Shown: positions 17,825 to 27,011 of the stretch, piece after piece
Position numbering within the stretch: position 1 is the stretch's first letter
Layout: the number at the start of each line of letters is the position of its first letter
Origin: Chitinophaga lutea
GTDB lineage: Bacteria; Bacteroidota; Bacteroidia; Chitinophagales; Chitinophagaceae
NCBI RefSeq assembly: GCF_003813775.1
Contig: NZ_RPDH01000002.1
Coordinates: forward strand, 434,001 to 498,000
Reading direction: 5' to 3'
DNA: 64,000 nt
Made by a program: the position numbers and the translations under genes
The notes under the pieces: model-generated
Database searches by the model: none
The model's input: the letters and a program-made list of their open reading frames with translations, nothing else
What the model was told of the DNA's origin: nothing

Positions 17825-18958
17825 CTAGTTCGTCAATACTTCCGCCAGCTTGGCTTCCAGCGCGTCGCCGCGCAGGTTGCGGGCAATGATCTTGCCCTTC
17901 GGATCCAGCAGGAAATTCTGCGGGATACCTCTTACGCCATACAGCTTCGCCGCTTCGTTGTCCCAGAACTTCAGGTCGCTGACCTGCGTCCAGGTGAGCT
18001 TATCGTCTTCGATCGCCTTCAGCCACGCTGCTTTGCCGGTAGGCTGGTCGAGCGACACGCCGAGGATCTCGAAGTTTCTGCTTTTGTATTTTTCATACGC
18101 CTTTACCACATGCGGGTTTTCCGCGCGGCAGGGGCCGCACCATGAAGCCCAGAAATCGATGAGCACGTATTTGCCCCGGAAATCGGTCAGCTTCACGGGT
18201 TTGCCTTCCGTATCGTTTTGCGCGAACTCGGGCGCCTGTGCGCCGATGGCGGTGTTCTTCCAGCCGCTGATCGTTTTGGCGAAAGCTTTTCCGCCGACGC
18301 TGTTCTGTACCGGCGCCGCGAAACTGTGCAGCAGGTCTTCGATTTCCTTCACATCGTCCGGCATGGAACCGGCGTATTGCTGCAGCCCGTCGAGCGCTAC
18401 CGGGCTGGCAGTATTCGCTTTTACGAACGCCAGCAGCGAGGCTTTTTCCTCCTTGCGGATGGCGTCATATTTTTCGTTCTGGCTTTTTTTGAAGGCTTCG
18501 CTTTTGCGGGTAGCCTCATCCGCGGCAGCATAGGCTTTGCCTGCTTCCTGGTACTGCGCTTTCGCGGATTTGGTAGCCTCCTGCAAACGTGTGTAGTCAG
18601 CGTTCAGAGGGCCGCCACTTACTTTGGCATCCCCGATCCCTTTATCGCTGCTCACCTGCAAGGTGCCTTTTTCGAGATAAAAACCGAGCGATTCCATGCG
18701 GAACGCCTTACCGGATCCGGGCAGCGGACGTACTACCAGCGTGCCGCGCACCGGGGCGGGCACTTTGCCTTTGATCACAAAAGCGCCTTTATCCACCTCG
18801 GCGGAATCCGTAAAGTTGTCGGCGCCCACCCGGTAATACAGGTATGCGCGCGATGGCGTGCCGGGGTCGGCGATGGTCCCTTTCACTTCAAAGGGTACGT
18901 CCTGGGCTAACAGCGACAAAGGAAGAAAGAGCGCCGCAGCTGAGATCATTTTTTTCAT
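17825..18958 (-). CDS. TlpA-family disulfide reductase with DUF4369-like domain
   Basis: About 377 residues from ATG 18958. Signal peptide (KKMISAAALFLPLSLLAQ), then a DUF4369-type beta domain (VKGTIADPGTPSRAYLYYRV), a Lys/Ala-rich helical region, and a C-terminal thioredoxin domain with WASWCGPCRAENPH and a cis-Pro in RGIPQNFLL. The start codon is 22 bp after the SusD stop, making this the last gene of the SusC-SusD unit. Many Chitinophagaceae SusCD pairs end with such a protein; whether it reduces the cargo, the porin or supports cytochrome maturation is unknown. The open frame extends to 19009, but that N-terminus lacks a signal peptide start. Confidence 0.88.
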   Translation of the reverse strand: MKKMISAAALFLPLSLLAQDVPFEVKGTIADPGTPSRAYLYYRVGADNFTDSAEVDKGAFVIKGKVPAPVRGTLVVRPLPGSGKAFRMESLGFYLEKGTLQVSSDKGIGDAKVSGGPLNADYTRLQEATKSAKAQYQEAGKAYAAADEATRKSEAFKKSQNEKYDAIRKEEKASLLAFVKANTASPVALDGLQQYAGSMPDDVKEIEDLLHSFAAPVQNSVGGKAFAKTISGWKNTAIGAQAPEFAQNDTEGKPVKLTDFRGKYVLIDFWASWCGPCRAENPHVVKAYEKYKSRNFEILGVSLDQPTGKAAWLKAIEDDKLTWTQVSDLKFWDNEAAKLYGVRGIPQNFLLDPKGKIIARNLRGDALEAKLAEVLTN

Positions 18959-18980
18959 AATGCTGATGGTTTGGGTTGAT

Positions 18981-20504
18981 TTAATATGGCCTTGTATCCA
19001 GCGGTACATTCCAGTGCGGATTGTATTGCAGGATGGTGTTCGAAATGTTGAGGATAAAAAAGTCGGAATCGATGGCCGCTTCGAAACGTTCGCTGCCCAG
19101 GCTATGCACGATTTTCGATTTGTGCCAGGGTTTGCCGGGCTCGAGCACGAACCGCTTCAGATCGAGGAACCGTTTGATGCCGGCGGCGGGCAATTCCCGG
19201 CGGCGTTCCTGGAGCACGGCGGCGATCACTTCGTCCTGCGCGGCGGCGGTGAGGGGCGGGGTACCGGTTTTGTAACGGTATTGCCGCAACAGGTTCACAT
19301 CCGCCACCGCTTCCGCGAGCCGGTTGGTGCGGGCGTAAGCTTCGGCGCGGATCAGCAGCAGCTCGGGATAGGTAAAGCCCGTCGTCATCTGCGTTTTGGC
19401 GCCGCGGTAATACTGGATGCGGGTGCCGTCGTCGTACGCCGTGCCGTTGTAAGTGGTTTTGTAACCGGGTGCGCTGAGGAAAAAATATTTGTACCGCAGG
19501 TCGTTATCCTGGTCGAACAGCGCGATGAATTCAGCGGAAGGATAACTGCTGGTGGAACGCCCGGCGCCGCGGTCGGTAGCGCGGAAAAGCAGTATCTCGC
19601 GGCTGTTGACCGCTTCCAGGAAGTTGTCCGGCGCCTTGATGGTGCTGTTGATCACATTGGCGGGATTGGTCCAGCTGAAGTCGTTGTAATTGTACAGCAC
19701 TTTGCCCGGCCCGCCGTTGGCGATGGCGGCCGTCCAGGCGAGGTTGGCGTAATACGCCGCACTGTCGTACCGCTGCGTGAACAGGTGGTAATTGGCCAGC
19801 ATGGTCTGCACCGCTATTTTGGTGGGGCGCGAAGGCCAGTTGGTCACCGCCGGCGCGTCGGGCAGGGCGGCATGCAGGTCGGCCGCCACCCGTTTGAACA
19901 CTTCCTCCTGCGTCGACAAATCGACCATCGGCGCCGTAATGTCCGAACTGGTCACGTACGGGATGGTGCGTTTGTTATTGGTGCTGCCGGGTTTGTACAC
20001 AGGGCCGTACACGAGGGTATGATGAAAATACCCCCATGCGCGCCCTGCCAGCGCCTGCGCCGATACGCTCCGGGCGTACTGCGCATCTTCACTTTTGATG
20101 GACGGGATACTGCGGATGCCGTCGATCACATTGTTGAAATAAGCCGCCGCCCGGTAGGTGCCCCAGTCCCAGAAGTAATCCGACGTATTGGGGTTGCCGT
20201 AAGGCTGGCGGAAGGTGTATGCATAGAACCGGTCGATGTTGGGGTGGTTATTGGCTTTATAAGCCACTTTCCCGATGCCTTCGGACAGTTCCAGGTTGTC
20301 CGTCAGGTAACCGAGCATGCTGCCGGTGTTATTATCGAGAAAGATGTATTGTACGATGCCCGTATTATCGAGCAGGTGGTCGAAGTCCGCTACTTCCGAC
20401 GGGATCATTTTCCCTTTCGGTTTCACGTCGAGGAACTTGCCGCAGGCTGCAAGCAGCAGTACCCCGCAGGCAACGCTTATGTATGTACGAAGTAGTCTCA
20501 TCAC
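18981..20504 (-). CDS. SusD/RagB family nutrient-binding lipoprotein
   Basis: A 507-residue outer-membrane lipoprotein. Lipobox LLLAACG with lipidated Cys21, then the SusD-like all-helical fold with TPR-type repeats (NNVIDGIRSIPSI, YARSVSAQALAGRAWGYFHH) and the C-terminal RagB region with LLIRAEAYARTNRLAEAVADVNLLR. It sits on the cell surface as the lid of the neighbouring SusC transporter. No glycoside hydrolase, peptidase or sulfatase is linked, so the ligand is not predictable and need not be a polysaccharide. Nine bp separate it from the SusC gene. Confidence 0.95.
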   Translation of the reverse strand: MMRLLRTYISVACGVLLLAACGKFLDVKPKGKMIPSEVADFDHLLDNTGIVQYIFLDNNTGSMLGYLTDNLELSEGIGKVAYKANNHPNIDRFYAYTFRQPYGNPNTSDYFWDWGTYRAAAYFNNVIDGIRSIPSIKSEDAQYARSVSAQALAGRAWGYFHHTLVYGPVYKPGSTNNKRTIPYVTSSDITAPMVDLSTQEEVFKRVAADLHAALPDAPAVTNWPSRPTKIAVQTMLANYHLFTQRYDSAAYYANLAWTAAIANGGPGKVLYNYNDFSWTNPANVINSTIKAPDNFLEAVNSREILLFRATDRGAGRSTSSYPSAEFIALFDQDNDLRYKYFFLSAPGYKTTYNGTAYDDGTRIQYYRGAKTQMTTGFTYPELLLIRAEAYARTNRLAEAVADVNLLRQYRYKTGTPPLTAAAQDEVIAAVLQERRRELPAAGIKRFLDLKRFVLEPGKPWHKSKIVHSLGSERFEAAIDSDFFILNISNTILQYNPHWNVPLDTRPY

Positions 20505-20513
20505 GGTGTGTTT

Positions 20514-23500
20514 TTAAAGGGTAAGCATCAATCCAATGTACAGTTCGGGGCGCAGCGGGAGGGTGGTGAAACCCTGCTCCGTGAACGCGCCGGTGCCGCT
20601 GCCGTTCAGTTCAGAAATTTCCGGGTCCCTTTTATCGCTGTTCGCCGTGAGCATCAGCAGGTTCCGCGACTGGAAATACAGTTTGCTTTCTTTGATACCG
20701 GCGCGCTGCAGCCGTTTGGCCGGCAGCGAATAGGAGAGCGTTACATCCCGCAGTTTCAGGAAACTCGCGCTTTCCACCAGTATATCGCTGTACGGGAAAT
20801 AGAACATGTCCATATTCCACGCCGTGAGTTTGGGATAGATGGTATGCGCTTCGTCTCCCGGTTTGCGCCAGCGTTCGCTCACATGTTTATTGATGTAGTT
20901 GGAACCGGTGAATGCGTCTTTCCGCAGGACATTGCCCAGGCGGGCAATCACCATGAACGACAGGTCGAAGTTCCTGTAGGAAAACGTATTGGTGATGCTG
21001 GTCACGAACGGCGGGCGCAGGGTGCCGGCGTATACCAGGTCGCCCACTTCGGCGTTGCCGCCACCCGTCTTTTTGCCAGTACGGTCGTAGAACTGGGCCA
21101 CGCCGTTGTTGTCGAGGCCGGCGTAGCGGTAGGCATAGATCGCGTCGAGCGGGTCGCCTTCCTTGCGGATGGCGCCGTTGGTCAGCGAGCTGGGATAGAT
21201 GTAGCGCACGTTGTATTCCGTCACCGTGTTTTTATTGTAGGCGAAGATGAAATAGGCGTTCCACGCGAAATCCTTCCGTTTGAAAATATCCGCTTCCACA
21301 GACACCTCGATGCCTTCGTTGAGGATACGGCCCGCGTTTTTCACCTGGCTGCTGAAGCCCAGTGTGGGATCGATCGCGTCGCTGGCCAGCACGTCCTCGC
21401 TGAATTTGCGGTAATAATCCACCGTGGTTTTAATCCGGTTACGCAGGAAAGCGGCATCCACACCGAAGTTGGTCACTTTCGTCTTTTCCCAGCGGAGGCT
21501 TTTGTTCGGCGGCGAGGCAATGGAATAACTCACATCGCCGGTCAATGTAGAGAAGCTGCCGGGCTGGATGATCAGGAAAGGCCCGTTGTTGAGGGAGATG
21601 TTCCCGTTGATGCCATAAGACCCCCGGATGTTGAGTTTGTTGATCCAGGGCACGCTGAAGAACTTCTCGTTGGCCAGTTTGTAAGTGGCGCCGGCGCTCC
21701 AGAGGGGCTTGTAGCGGTACCGCGGGTCGGTGCCGAAAAAGTTGGTCTGGTCGAGCCGTACGCTGCCGCTCACGATGAAGCGGTTGTCGAACTCATAAGA
21801 ACCGTTGGCGTACCAGCTCACAAAGCGGTTATCGTTGTAGGCATATGCACCCAGGCTGGCGGTGGGCCGGCTGGTGCCGAGCATGTCGCTGTTATAAACA
21901 CCCGCATTGTAGTCCGCGTAGTTGAAAGTCGAGAAGATACCCGCCTGGTCGTTGTATCCGAAACGGGTAGGGTAGGCGTTGTTATCGAGTTTCGACTGGC
22001 TGATCTCCATGCCCGCAATGGCCGTCACGTAATGTTTTTCGCCGAAGTTGCGGTTAAAGCCCAGCTGGCCGCGCAGCATGTAGAACTGGCTGGTGTTACG
22101 CGATTCGTTCACCATGGCCCCGTCCGGGATGTAATGTTTGGCCGGGTTGGCAATGGAAGTGGCGTCGTTATAGCCCAGCCGCATGCGGTAGGCGTTTTTA
22201 TCGTATACGCTGCGGCTGTTCACATAACCTCTCGACCAGCTGCCGCCCGCTTCCGCCGTTAACCCGGGCAGGAGCGTGGCCTGGATGTTACCGCCGAAGC
22301 GCAGCAGCAGGTTCTGGCTGTTGGTGGTTTCCAGCATCAGGTCGCCAAGCGGGTTGTAATGCATCGGTTTCAGACCGGCGATGGCGGCGTAGCGGTCGTC
22401 TTTCCGTTTGTTTTTGGTGAATACGTTCTGCGGCTGGCCGGTAGCGGGGTCGATGAGCTGGCTGTACGGCTGGATGAGCGCGGTGGAAGAGAACCCCAGC
22501 AAATCCTGCCAGGAACGCGCCGGCTGTTTGGCCGTGGCGTAACTGACGTTGGTAAACAGGCCCACACCCAGGTTTTTCATGGGCCGCCAATCGTTTTTAA
22601 AGTCGAGGATCACCCGGTTGTCGCTGTTGCCGATGGCGTTGTTCCCGTTGGAAATATACCGGATGGCTGCGTTCAGCGAACTTTTTTCGCCGCCGCCGGT
22701 GAGGGAGATGTTATGCTGCTGGGTGAACTGGTGTCGGAAATAATGTTTCTCCAGTTCCGCCGCTGCATCGCGGCTGCGGAGCCCGTTGATCCGGTCGTCC
22801 GCCTCCCTGGCCGTGAGCCAGCCCTGCGCTTTCGACAGCAGCAGGTAGTTCACCTCGCTGATGGAGCCGTAATTGTTGTAGGTAGTGAGGTAGCTGTTGG
22901 GATCCTGGTTGAACAGGTCGATTTCCGCATCGATATAATCGCTTGCCGAAGCACGGTTGAGGTAACTCACCTGCGGTTTGAGCGTGATGCCGGTGGATCC
23001 GCGGTATTGCACGCGCATGGCGCCGGGGCGGCCCTTTTTGGTGGTAATCACGATCACGCCGTTGCTGGAGCGCGCGCCGTAGATAGACGCCGCTACCGCA
23101 TCCTTCAGCACGGTAATGCTTTCAATGTTATCGATATTGATGGATTCGAGATCGCCCTGTGTGGGGTATCCGTCTATCACCAGCAATGGTTTCTTTTCCG
23201 CCGTTACGGTGGAGATGCCGCGGATTTCGATGTTGCCGTCTTTCGTCACCACCACGCCCGCCGCCTGTCCTTCCAGGGCCGATCTCAAATCCGGTTTCAG
23301 TTTGCCTTCGAGGCGGGCCGGAGAGATGAATGAGAAGGAACCCGTGGCCCTTTCCGCCGAGATGGACTGGTAGCCCGTATTCACGACCTGCACGGCTTCG
23401 AGCTTGCTGGCAACGGCCTGCAGGCGGAGGCTGAACGAGGTACGCCCACCCACCGGCACTTCCTGCCGGTCGAAGCCGATGGAACTGAGCACCAGCACCG

Positions 23501-24044
23501 AGCGGGGCGCCACATCACGGAGAAAGAACTCGCCCTGATCGTTGGTTTGCGTGCCGCGGCCGGTGCCTTTGAGGGTCACTGATACGCCGGCCAGTGGCCG
23601 CCCCTGTTCGTCGGTAACGCGGCCGGTGATGGTAATAGCCGGGTCTTCCGCTGCCGGCACCGGTATGCGCGGGCGCCGCTGCAGGAAGATGGTTTTGTCT
23701 TCAATCGAAAACTCAAGCCCCTGCTGCACCAGCACCTGTTTAAGCAGTTCCTCCACGGGCATGGCTTTGGCGCTGACGGTGACCGGGACCGTTTTCTGCA
23801 GCAGCTCGTAATTGTAAAATACAACGTAACCGGACTGGCGCTGGATAGCTTTAAAAACGTCCGTAAGCGGCAGGTTACGCCCGGTGATGCTGACGCGTTG
23901 GGAGCGGGCGGTGGCGCTTACATGCAGGAAGCCGATCAATAATAGACTGGTTGATAATTTCATAGCCCTCCAGAAGACTTTGTGTTGATACAAAGCGTTT
24001 AAAAAAAGCATAGATTTGATTTTGGTAATAAAATTGGTTCTCAT
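20514..24044 (-). CDS. SusC/RagA TonB-linked outer-membrane transporter with STN signalling domain
   Basis: A 1176-residue protein. A signal peptide (MKLSTSLLLIGFLHVSATARS, beginning at an internal Met codon at 23963) is followed by an STN domain (LPLTDVFKAIQRQSGYVVFYN), a carboxypeptidase-regulatory-like domain (ITGRVTDEQGRPLAGVSVTL), the plug, with SusC-typical LLVIDGYPTQGDLESIN and DAVAASIYGARSSNGV, and the 22-strand barrel. The STN domain marks it as a transducer that talks to the FecR-like protein encoded just upstream, so substrate binding outside should release the ECF sigma factor. The open frame starts at ATG 24044; the true start may be 23963. Confidence 0.95.
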   Translation of the reverse strand: MRTNFITKIKSMLFLNALYQHKVFWRAMKLSTSLLLIGFLHVSATARSQRVSITGRNLPLTDVFKAIQRQSGYVVFYNYELLQKTVPVTVSAKAMPVEELLKQVLVQQGLEFSIEDKTIFLQRRPRIPVPAAEDPAITITGRVTDEQGRPLAGVSVTLKGTGRGTQTNDQGEFFLRDVAPRSVLVLSSIGFDRQEVPVGGRTSFSLRLQAVASKLEAVQVVNTGYQSISAERATGSFSFISPARLEGKLKPDLRSALEGQAAGVVVTKDGNIEIRGISTVTAEKKPLLVIDGYPTQGDLESINIDNIESITVLKDAVAASIYGARSSNGVIVITTKKGRPGAMRVQYRGSTGITLKPQVSYLNRASASDYIDAEIDLFNQDPNSYLTTYNNYGSISEVNYLLLSKAQGWLTAREADDRINGLRSRDAAAELEKHYFRHQFTQQHNISLTGGGEKSSLNAAIRYISNGNNAIGNSDNRVILDFKNDWRPMKNLGVGLFTNVSYATAKQPARSWQDLLGFSSTALIQPYSQLIDPATGQPQNVFTKNKRKDDRYAAIAGLKPMHYNPLGDLMLETTNSQNLLLRFGGNIQATLLPGLTAEAGGSWSRGYVNSRSVYDKNAYRMRLGYNDATSIANPAKHYIPDGAMVNESRNTSQFYMLRGQLGFNRNFGEKHYVTAIAGMEISQSKLDNNAYPTRFGYNDQAGIFSTFNYADYNAGVYNSDMLGTSRPTASLGAYAYNDNRFVSWYANGSYEFDNRFIVSGSVRLDQTNFFGTDPRYRYKPLWSAGATYKLANEKFFSVPWINKLNIRGSYGINGNISLNNGPFLIIQPGSFSTLTGDVSYSIASPPNKSLRWEKTKVTNFGVDAAFLRNRIKTTVDYYRKFSEDVLASDAIDPTLGFSSQVKNAGRILNEGIEVSVEADIFKRKDFAWNAYFIFAYNKNTVTEYNVRYIYPSSLTNGAIRKEGDPLDAIYAYRYAGLDNNGVAQFYDRTGKKTGGGNAEVGDLVYAGTLRPPFVTSITNTFSYRNFDLSFMVIARLGNVLRKDAFTGSNYINKHVSERWRKPGDEAHTIYPKLTAWNMDMFYFPYSDILVESASFLKLRDVTLSYSLPAKRLQRAGIKESKLYFQSRNLLMLTANSDKRDPEISELNGSGTGAFTEQGFTTLPLRPELYIGLMLTL

Positions 24045-24197
24045 CAGTATTATTGCCCTCAGGCCGGTGATGTTGCCGCATTGCCGGCCCTTTTTATGTT
24101 TACGGGCAAATGGTTGGTTGTTGGTTCTGTTTGTCGATAAGCATATATTTTAGGTGAACGGAATGAATACGATCGTGTCTCTTTGGTCTATACGGTA

Positions 24198-25352
24198 TTA
24201 TTGCAGGACGGTTATTTTCCGGCCGTCTATTTTAAATTTCACATCGTTTTTCTCCAGTATCCGCAACACGCTGGCCAGCGGCAGGCTGCGCTGCATACCG
24301 CCGCCGAAGCGGAGGTGCGGCACGTTTGTTTCATAGTTGACCGATACGTTGTACCAGCGTTCCAGTTCTTTCATCACGGTGGTGATGTCCGCGTTGTTAA
24401 AACTGAAGTAGCCGTTCTTCCAGGCCACCGCCTGTTCCGTGTCGCCCTGGCGCACCACCGTCTGGCCATTGGCCCTTACCGCTTCCTGCCCCGGTTCCAT
24501 GCGCTGCCGGTTCACTTCCACCGCACCTTCCAGCAGCGTCACGCAGGTGGAAGGTTCCCCGGCGTAGGCCGAGATGTTGAAATGCGTGCCCAGTACTTTT
24601 ACGTCGAGGCCATCCGTCGCCTTTACCACAAAGGGTTTGACCGCATCTTTCGCTACTTCGAAATAAGCTTCGCCGCTCAGTTCCACTTTCCGTTCGTTCC
24701 CTTCGAAGGCGGTGGGGAAATGCAGCACCGTTTCCGCGTTCAGCCAGACCGCCGTGCCATCGGGCAGGGTGATGCGGTATTGCCCGCCGCGCGGCGTCGC
24801 CAGCCGGTTCCAGGCTACCGCCGCGGCGTTGCCCGTTTTGGTATAGGCCAGCTGACCATTGTGCAGTTTGGTGACCTGTGCGTTGCCCTGTTTGGCCAGG
24901 AGCCCGTTTTCCGCATCATCCAGCACAATCACCGAGCCGTTGGCGAGCGTCAGCGAGGCATGGTTGCCGCCGGGGGGCACATCATTCTTGTAGCGGCCGT
25001 CCATGCTCACGGAAGCGGGCGGTAATGCTTCCCGCGTACCGTATTCCCAGGCGGCTACCGCCAGTATGCCGGCCACCGCGGCGGCGGCGGTCCATTTCCA
25101 CCAGTTGCGGCGGATGGGCAGCACGGGCGTGTCTTTGTCGGCCGCCAGGATGCGGTCTTTGACCGGCTCCCAGCGGGCGGCGTCGTAGGCGGCGTTCTCC
25201 GCCATATCCGGCATCAGCCCGGTGAGCGTTGCTAAAAAAAGATCTTTGTTCCGTTCGTCCTCCAACAGGGCGTGCAGCTCCTCTTCTTCGGCCGGTGTAA
25301 TGCCGCCATGAAGGCGCCGCCCAAGTAAATACCTCAGTTTGTCTTCCTGCAT
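24198..25352 (-). CDS. FecR-family anti-sigma factor (with DUF4974)
   Basis: A 384-residue inner-membrane protein. An N-terminal cytoplasmic segment (about residues 1-85) for sigma binding, one membrane helix (WTAAAAVAGILAVAAWEYG, about 86-104), the periplasmic FecR domain (VPPGGNHASLTLANGSVIVL, YRITLPDGTAVWLNAETVLHFP, FNISAY) and a C-terminal DUF4974/STN-like domain (FSFNNADITTVMKELERWYN). It relays the state of the SusC transporter to the ECF sigma factor encoded upstream. Separated from susC by 153 bp without a clear terminator. Confidence 0.94.
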   Translation of the reverse strand: MQEDKLRYLLGRRLHGGITPAEEEELHALLEDERNKDLFLATLTGLMPDMAENAAYDAARWEPVKDRILAADKDTPVLPIRRNWWKWTAAAAVAGILAVAAWEYGTREALPPASVSMDGRYKNDVPPGGNHASLTLANGSVIVLDDAENGLLAKQGNAQVTKLHNGQLAYTKTGNAAAVAWNRLATPRGGQYRITLPDGTAVWLNAETVLHFPTAFEGNERKVELSGEAYFEVAKDAVKPFVVKATDGLDVKVLGTHFNISAYAGEPSTCVTLLEGAVEVNRQRMEPGQEAVRANGQTVVRQGDTEQAVAWKNGYFSFNNADITTVMKELERWYNVSVNYETNVPHLRFGGGMQRSLPLASVLRILEKNDVKFKIDGRKITVLQ

Positions 25353-25414
25353 AAAAAATCGTCAATTCATGAGTGGAATAGTGCCAGTCGCGGCAGCAAA
25401 AAGAACCGCTGCCA

Positions 25415-25470
25415 TATATAAGAATGCGGAGAAAGGGGAAAGGACCTATCGGGTTGAAATTTTTTTTTTA
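25415..25470 (-). promoter_or_regulatory. Candidate ECF-sigma promoter of the fecR-susCD unit
   Basis: On the minus strand: a run of ten A, then TTTCAACCCGATAGG (about 25459-25445), a 15-bp pyrimidine-rich spacer and GCATTCTTATATA near 25427-25415, 60 bp before the FecR start. An A-tract plus GC-rich -35-like block plus a TCTTATA-like box is the arrangement I associate with autoregulated ECF sigma/FecR loci in Bacteroidota. It lacks TAnnTTTG. Inference by position and pattern. Confidence 0.35.
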
Positions 25471-25640
25471 GGGAGGGGAGGCGGCAGGTGTTTTATCCGT
25501 TGGAGCAAGAGCCGGCTCCGATGATGGCACCGGCCGGCTATACCAGAATGCCTCATTGAAAAGAAAATACCTTCCCATATGAAAATTGTTACCGCATAGT
25601 CAACTTCAGGGGCATATATCAGGATTCTCCAACGTCACGA

Positions 25641-26225
25641 TCAGCACCAGAGCAGCAACGCCGCGGGAATGTACTTCCCATGCCGGGCCAGGTGTGCGCG
25701 GATATCGCGTAGTGCCAGTACCAGTGTATTTTTCACGGAGCTCGGAGAAAGGCGGAGGGCGGCGGCGATTTCCGGGATGGTTTTGCCCTGCTGGCGGCTC
25801 AATACAAAAACATGCCTGCGCCGCGGCGGCAGGCGCGATACGGCTTCCGCAATGAGGCGGCGGGTTTCGCGCAGCGACAGTTCGGCGGTGAGATTATCGT
25901 CCGCCACATCGGCAGGCCCGGCGGTATTGCGCAGGTGCAATTCGCGCGCTTCCTTGCGCAGCCAGGTATAACATTCGTTCGCCACCACCTTGTACAGCCA
26001 GGCTTTGGGCTGCTCCACCTCCGCCAGTTTGTCCCGGCTCAGCCACAGGCGCAGAAACGCGGCCTGCACCACTTCTTCCACGGCGGAAGGGTGCTTTACA
26101 AGGCGGAGTATGAATGGGTACAGCGCTGCTACAGACCGCTGAAAAAGTGTGCCGAACGCGTTTTCATCCCCATCGCTAATCCGGCGGAAAAGTCGGTTTA
26201 AATCATCATGCAAATGCTCGTCCAT
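25641..26225 (-). CDS. ECF RNA polymerase sigma-70 factor (FecI-like)
   Basis: A 194-residue sigma factor with region 2 (GDENAFGTLFQRSVAALYPFI, EEVVQAAFLRLWLSRDKL, with the -10 recognition helix QPKAWLYKVVANECYTWLRK) and region 4 (AVSRLPPRRRHVFVLSRQQGKTIPEIAA with the helix-turn-helix LRLSPSSVKNTL). There is no region 3, as expected for the ECF class. It heads the sigma-FecR-SusC-SusD-TlpA locus and presumably activates the promoter before fecR. A 288-bp gap with an A-tract promoter-like element separates it from fecR. Confidence 0.95.
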   Translation of the reverse strand: MDEHLHDDLNRLFRRISDGDENAFGTLFQRSVAALYPFILRLVKHPSAVEEVVQAAFLRLWLSRDKLAEVEQPKAWLYKVVANECYTWLRKEARELHLRNTAGPADVADDNLTAELSLRETRRLIAEAVSRLPPRRRHVFVLSRQQGKTIPEIAAALRLSPSSVKNTLVLALRDIRAHLARHGKYIPAALLLWC

Positions 26226-26345
26226 GTATACAGATCTGTGTCATGCGGTTGGTGGTGTGAAAGTAGTAAAATTGGGCGGGTAAGTACAGCGGAAGTTTTT
26301 GAATCGCTTGCCGGCCGGTATCTGAAATACCCTGTGACCCGGGGG

Positions 26346-26370
26346 AATAAAAAACCGGCATGGCTGCCGG
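26346..26370 (-). terminator. Second terminator downstream of bcp
   Basis: CCGGCA / TGCCGG (26355-26370), 4-nt loop, followed on the minus strand by TTTTTTATT. It backs up the terminator at 26389-26423 and shields the sigma-factor gene. Confidence 0.65.
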
Positions 26371-26388
26371 GCCTGCCTTTGGAGCGTT

Positions 26389-26423
26389 AAAAAGAAAAGC
26401 CGCAACCGGGAACCGGTGCGGCC
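26389..26423 (-). terminator. Terminator of the peroxiredoxin gene
   Basis: GCCGC-A-ACCGG / CCGGT-GCGGC imperfect stem around 26399-26422 with a T-rich tail on the minus strand (the AAAAAGAAAA at 26389-26398), 25 bp after the bcp stop. Confidence 0.7.
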
Positions 26424-26447
26424 TTTTGAATGCCAATGTGTGATGTA

Positions 26448-26957
26448 CTACAGTTTTTTGATCGCCGCCATCGCTTCCTCCACGTGCTGGGTAGCCTGTG
26501 TAAGCGAGTTGAACTGGTGCACCACCACGCCGTTTTTATTCAGCACGTAGGTAACGCGCCCGGGCAACATCATGCTTTTAGGCACCCCGAACAGCTTCCG
26601 CACTTTGTTATTCGTGTCGCTCAGGAGCGTGAAAGGCAGTTTGTACTTCTCCGCGAATTTTTTGTGGGATGCCACATCGTCTGCGCTGATGCCTACAACC
26701 TGCACGCCTTCGTCTTTAAACTGCTCGAAGGAGTCGCGGAAAGAACAGGCCTCCTTGGTACAGCCGGGCGTATCGTCTTTCGGGTAAAAATATACCACCA
26801 CCGGGCCTTTGGCCAGTGCATCGGAGAGTTTGAAGTTCTTCCCGTCCTGGTCTTTCAGTTCAAAATCGGGCACTTTGGAGCCGGTCGTGAGTTGTCCTTT
26901 GACGGTACCGAACCCGAATATGGCGAGCGTCAGCAGCATGGTTTGTAAAATTTTCAT
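26448..26957 (-). CDS. bcp: Exported thioredoxin-dependent peroxiredoxin (BCP family)
   Basis: A 169-residue peroxiredoxin of the PrxQ/BCP type: peroxidatic Cys66 in DTPGCTKEAC with resolving Cys71 five residues later, and the conserved PKDDTPGC and RVTYVLNKNGVV segments. It reduces hydroperoxides. Unlike the usual cytoplasmic Bcp (about 150 residues) it begins with a hydrophobic signal-like segment (MKILQTMLLTLAIFGFG), so it is probably periplasmic and may take electrons from TlpA-like proteins such as those in this window. Monocistronic. Confidence 0.92.
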   Translation of the reverse strand: MKILQTMLLTLAIFGFGTVKGQLTTGSKVPDFELKDQDGKNFKLSDALAKGPVVVYFYPKDDTPGCTKEACSFRDSFEQFKDEGVQVVGISADDVASHKKFAEKYKLPFTLLSDTNNKVRKLFGVPKSMMLPGRVTYVLNKNGVVVHQFNSLTQATQHVEEAMAAIKKL

Positions 26958-27011
26958 GGTTTGAGAATATGATCCGCGTCAAAGCTACAAAAGCTGTACC
27001 ATAAAGGACTG

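Noticed and set aside
18858..22262. Long plus-strand ORFs opposite SusC and SusD genes
   Set aside because: Low-complexity Arg/Val/Gly-rich frames typical of the reverse strand of GC-rich coding DNA.
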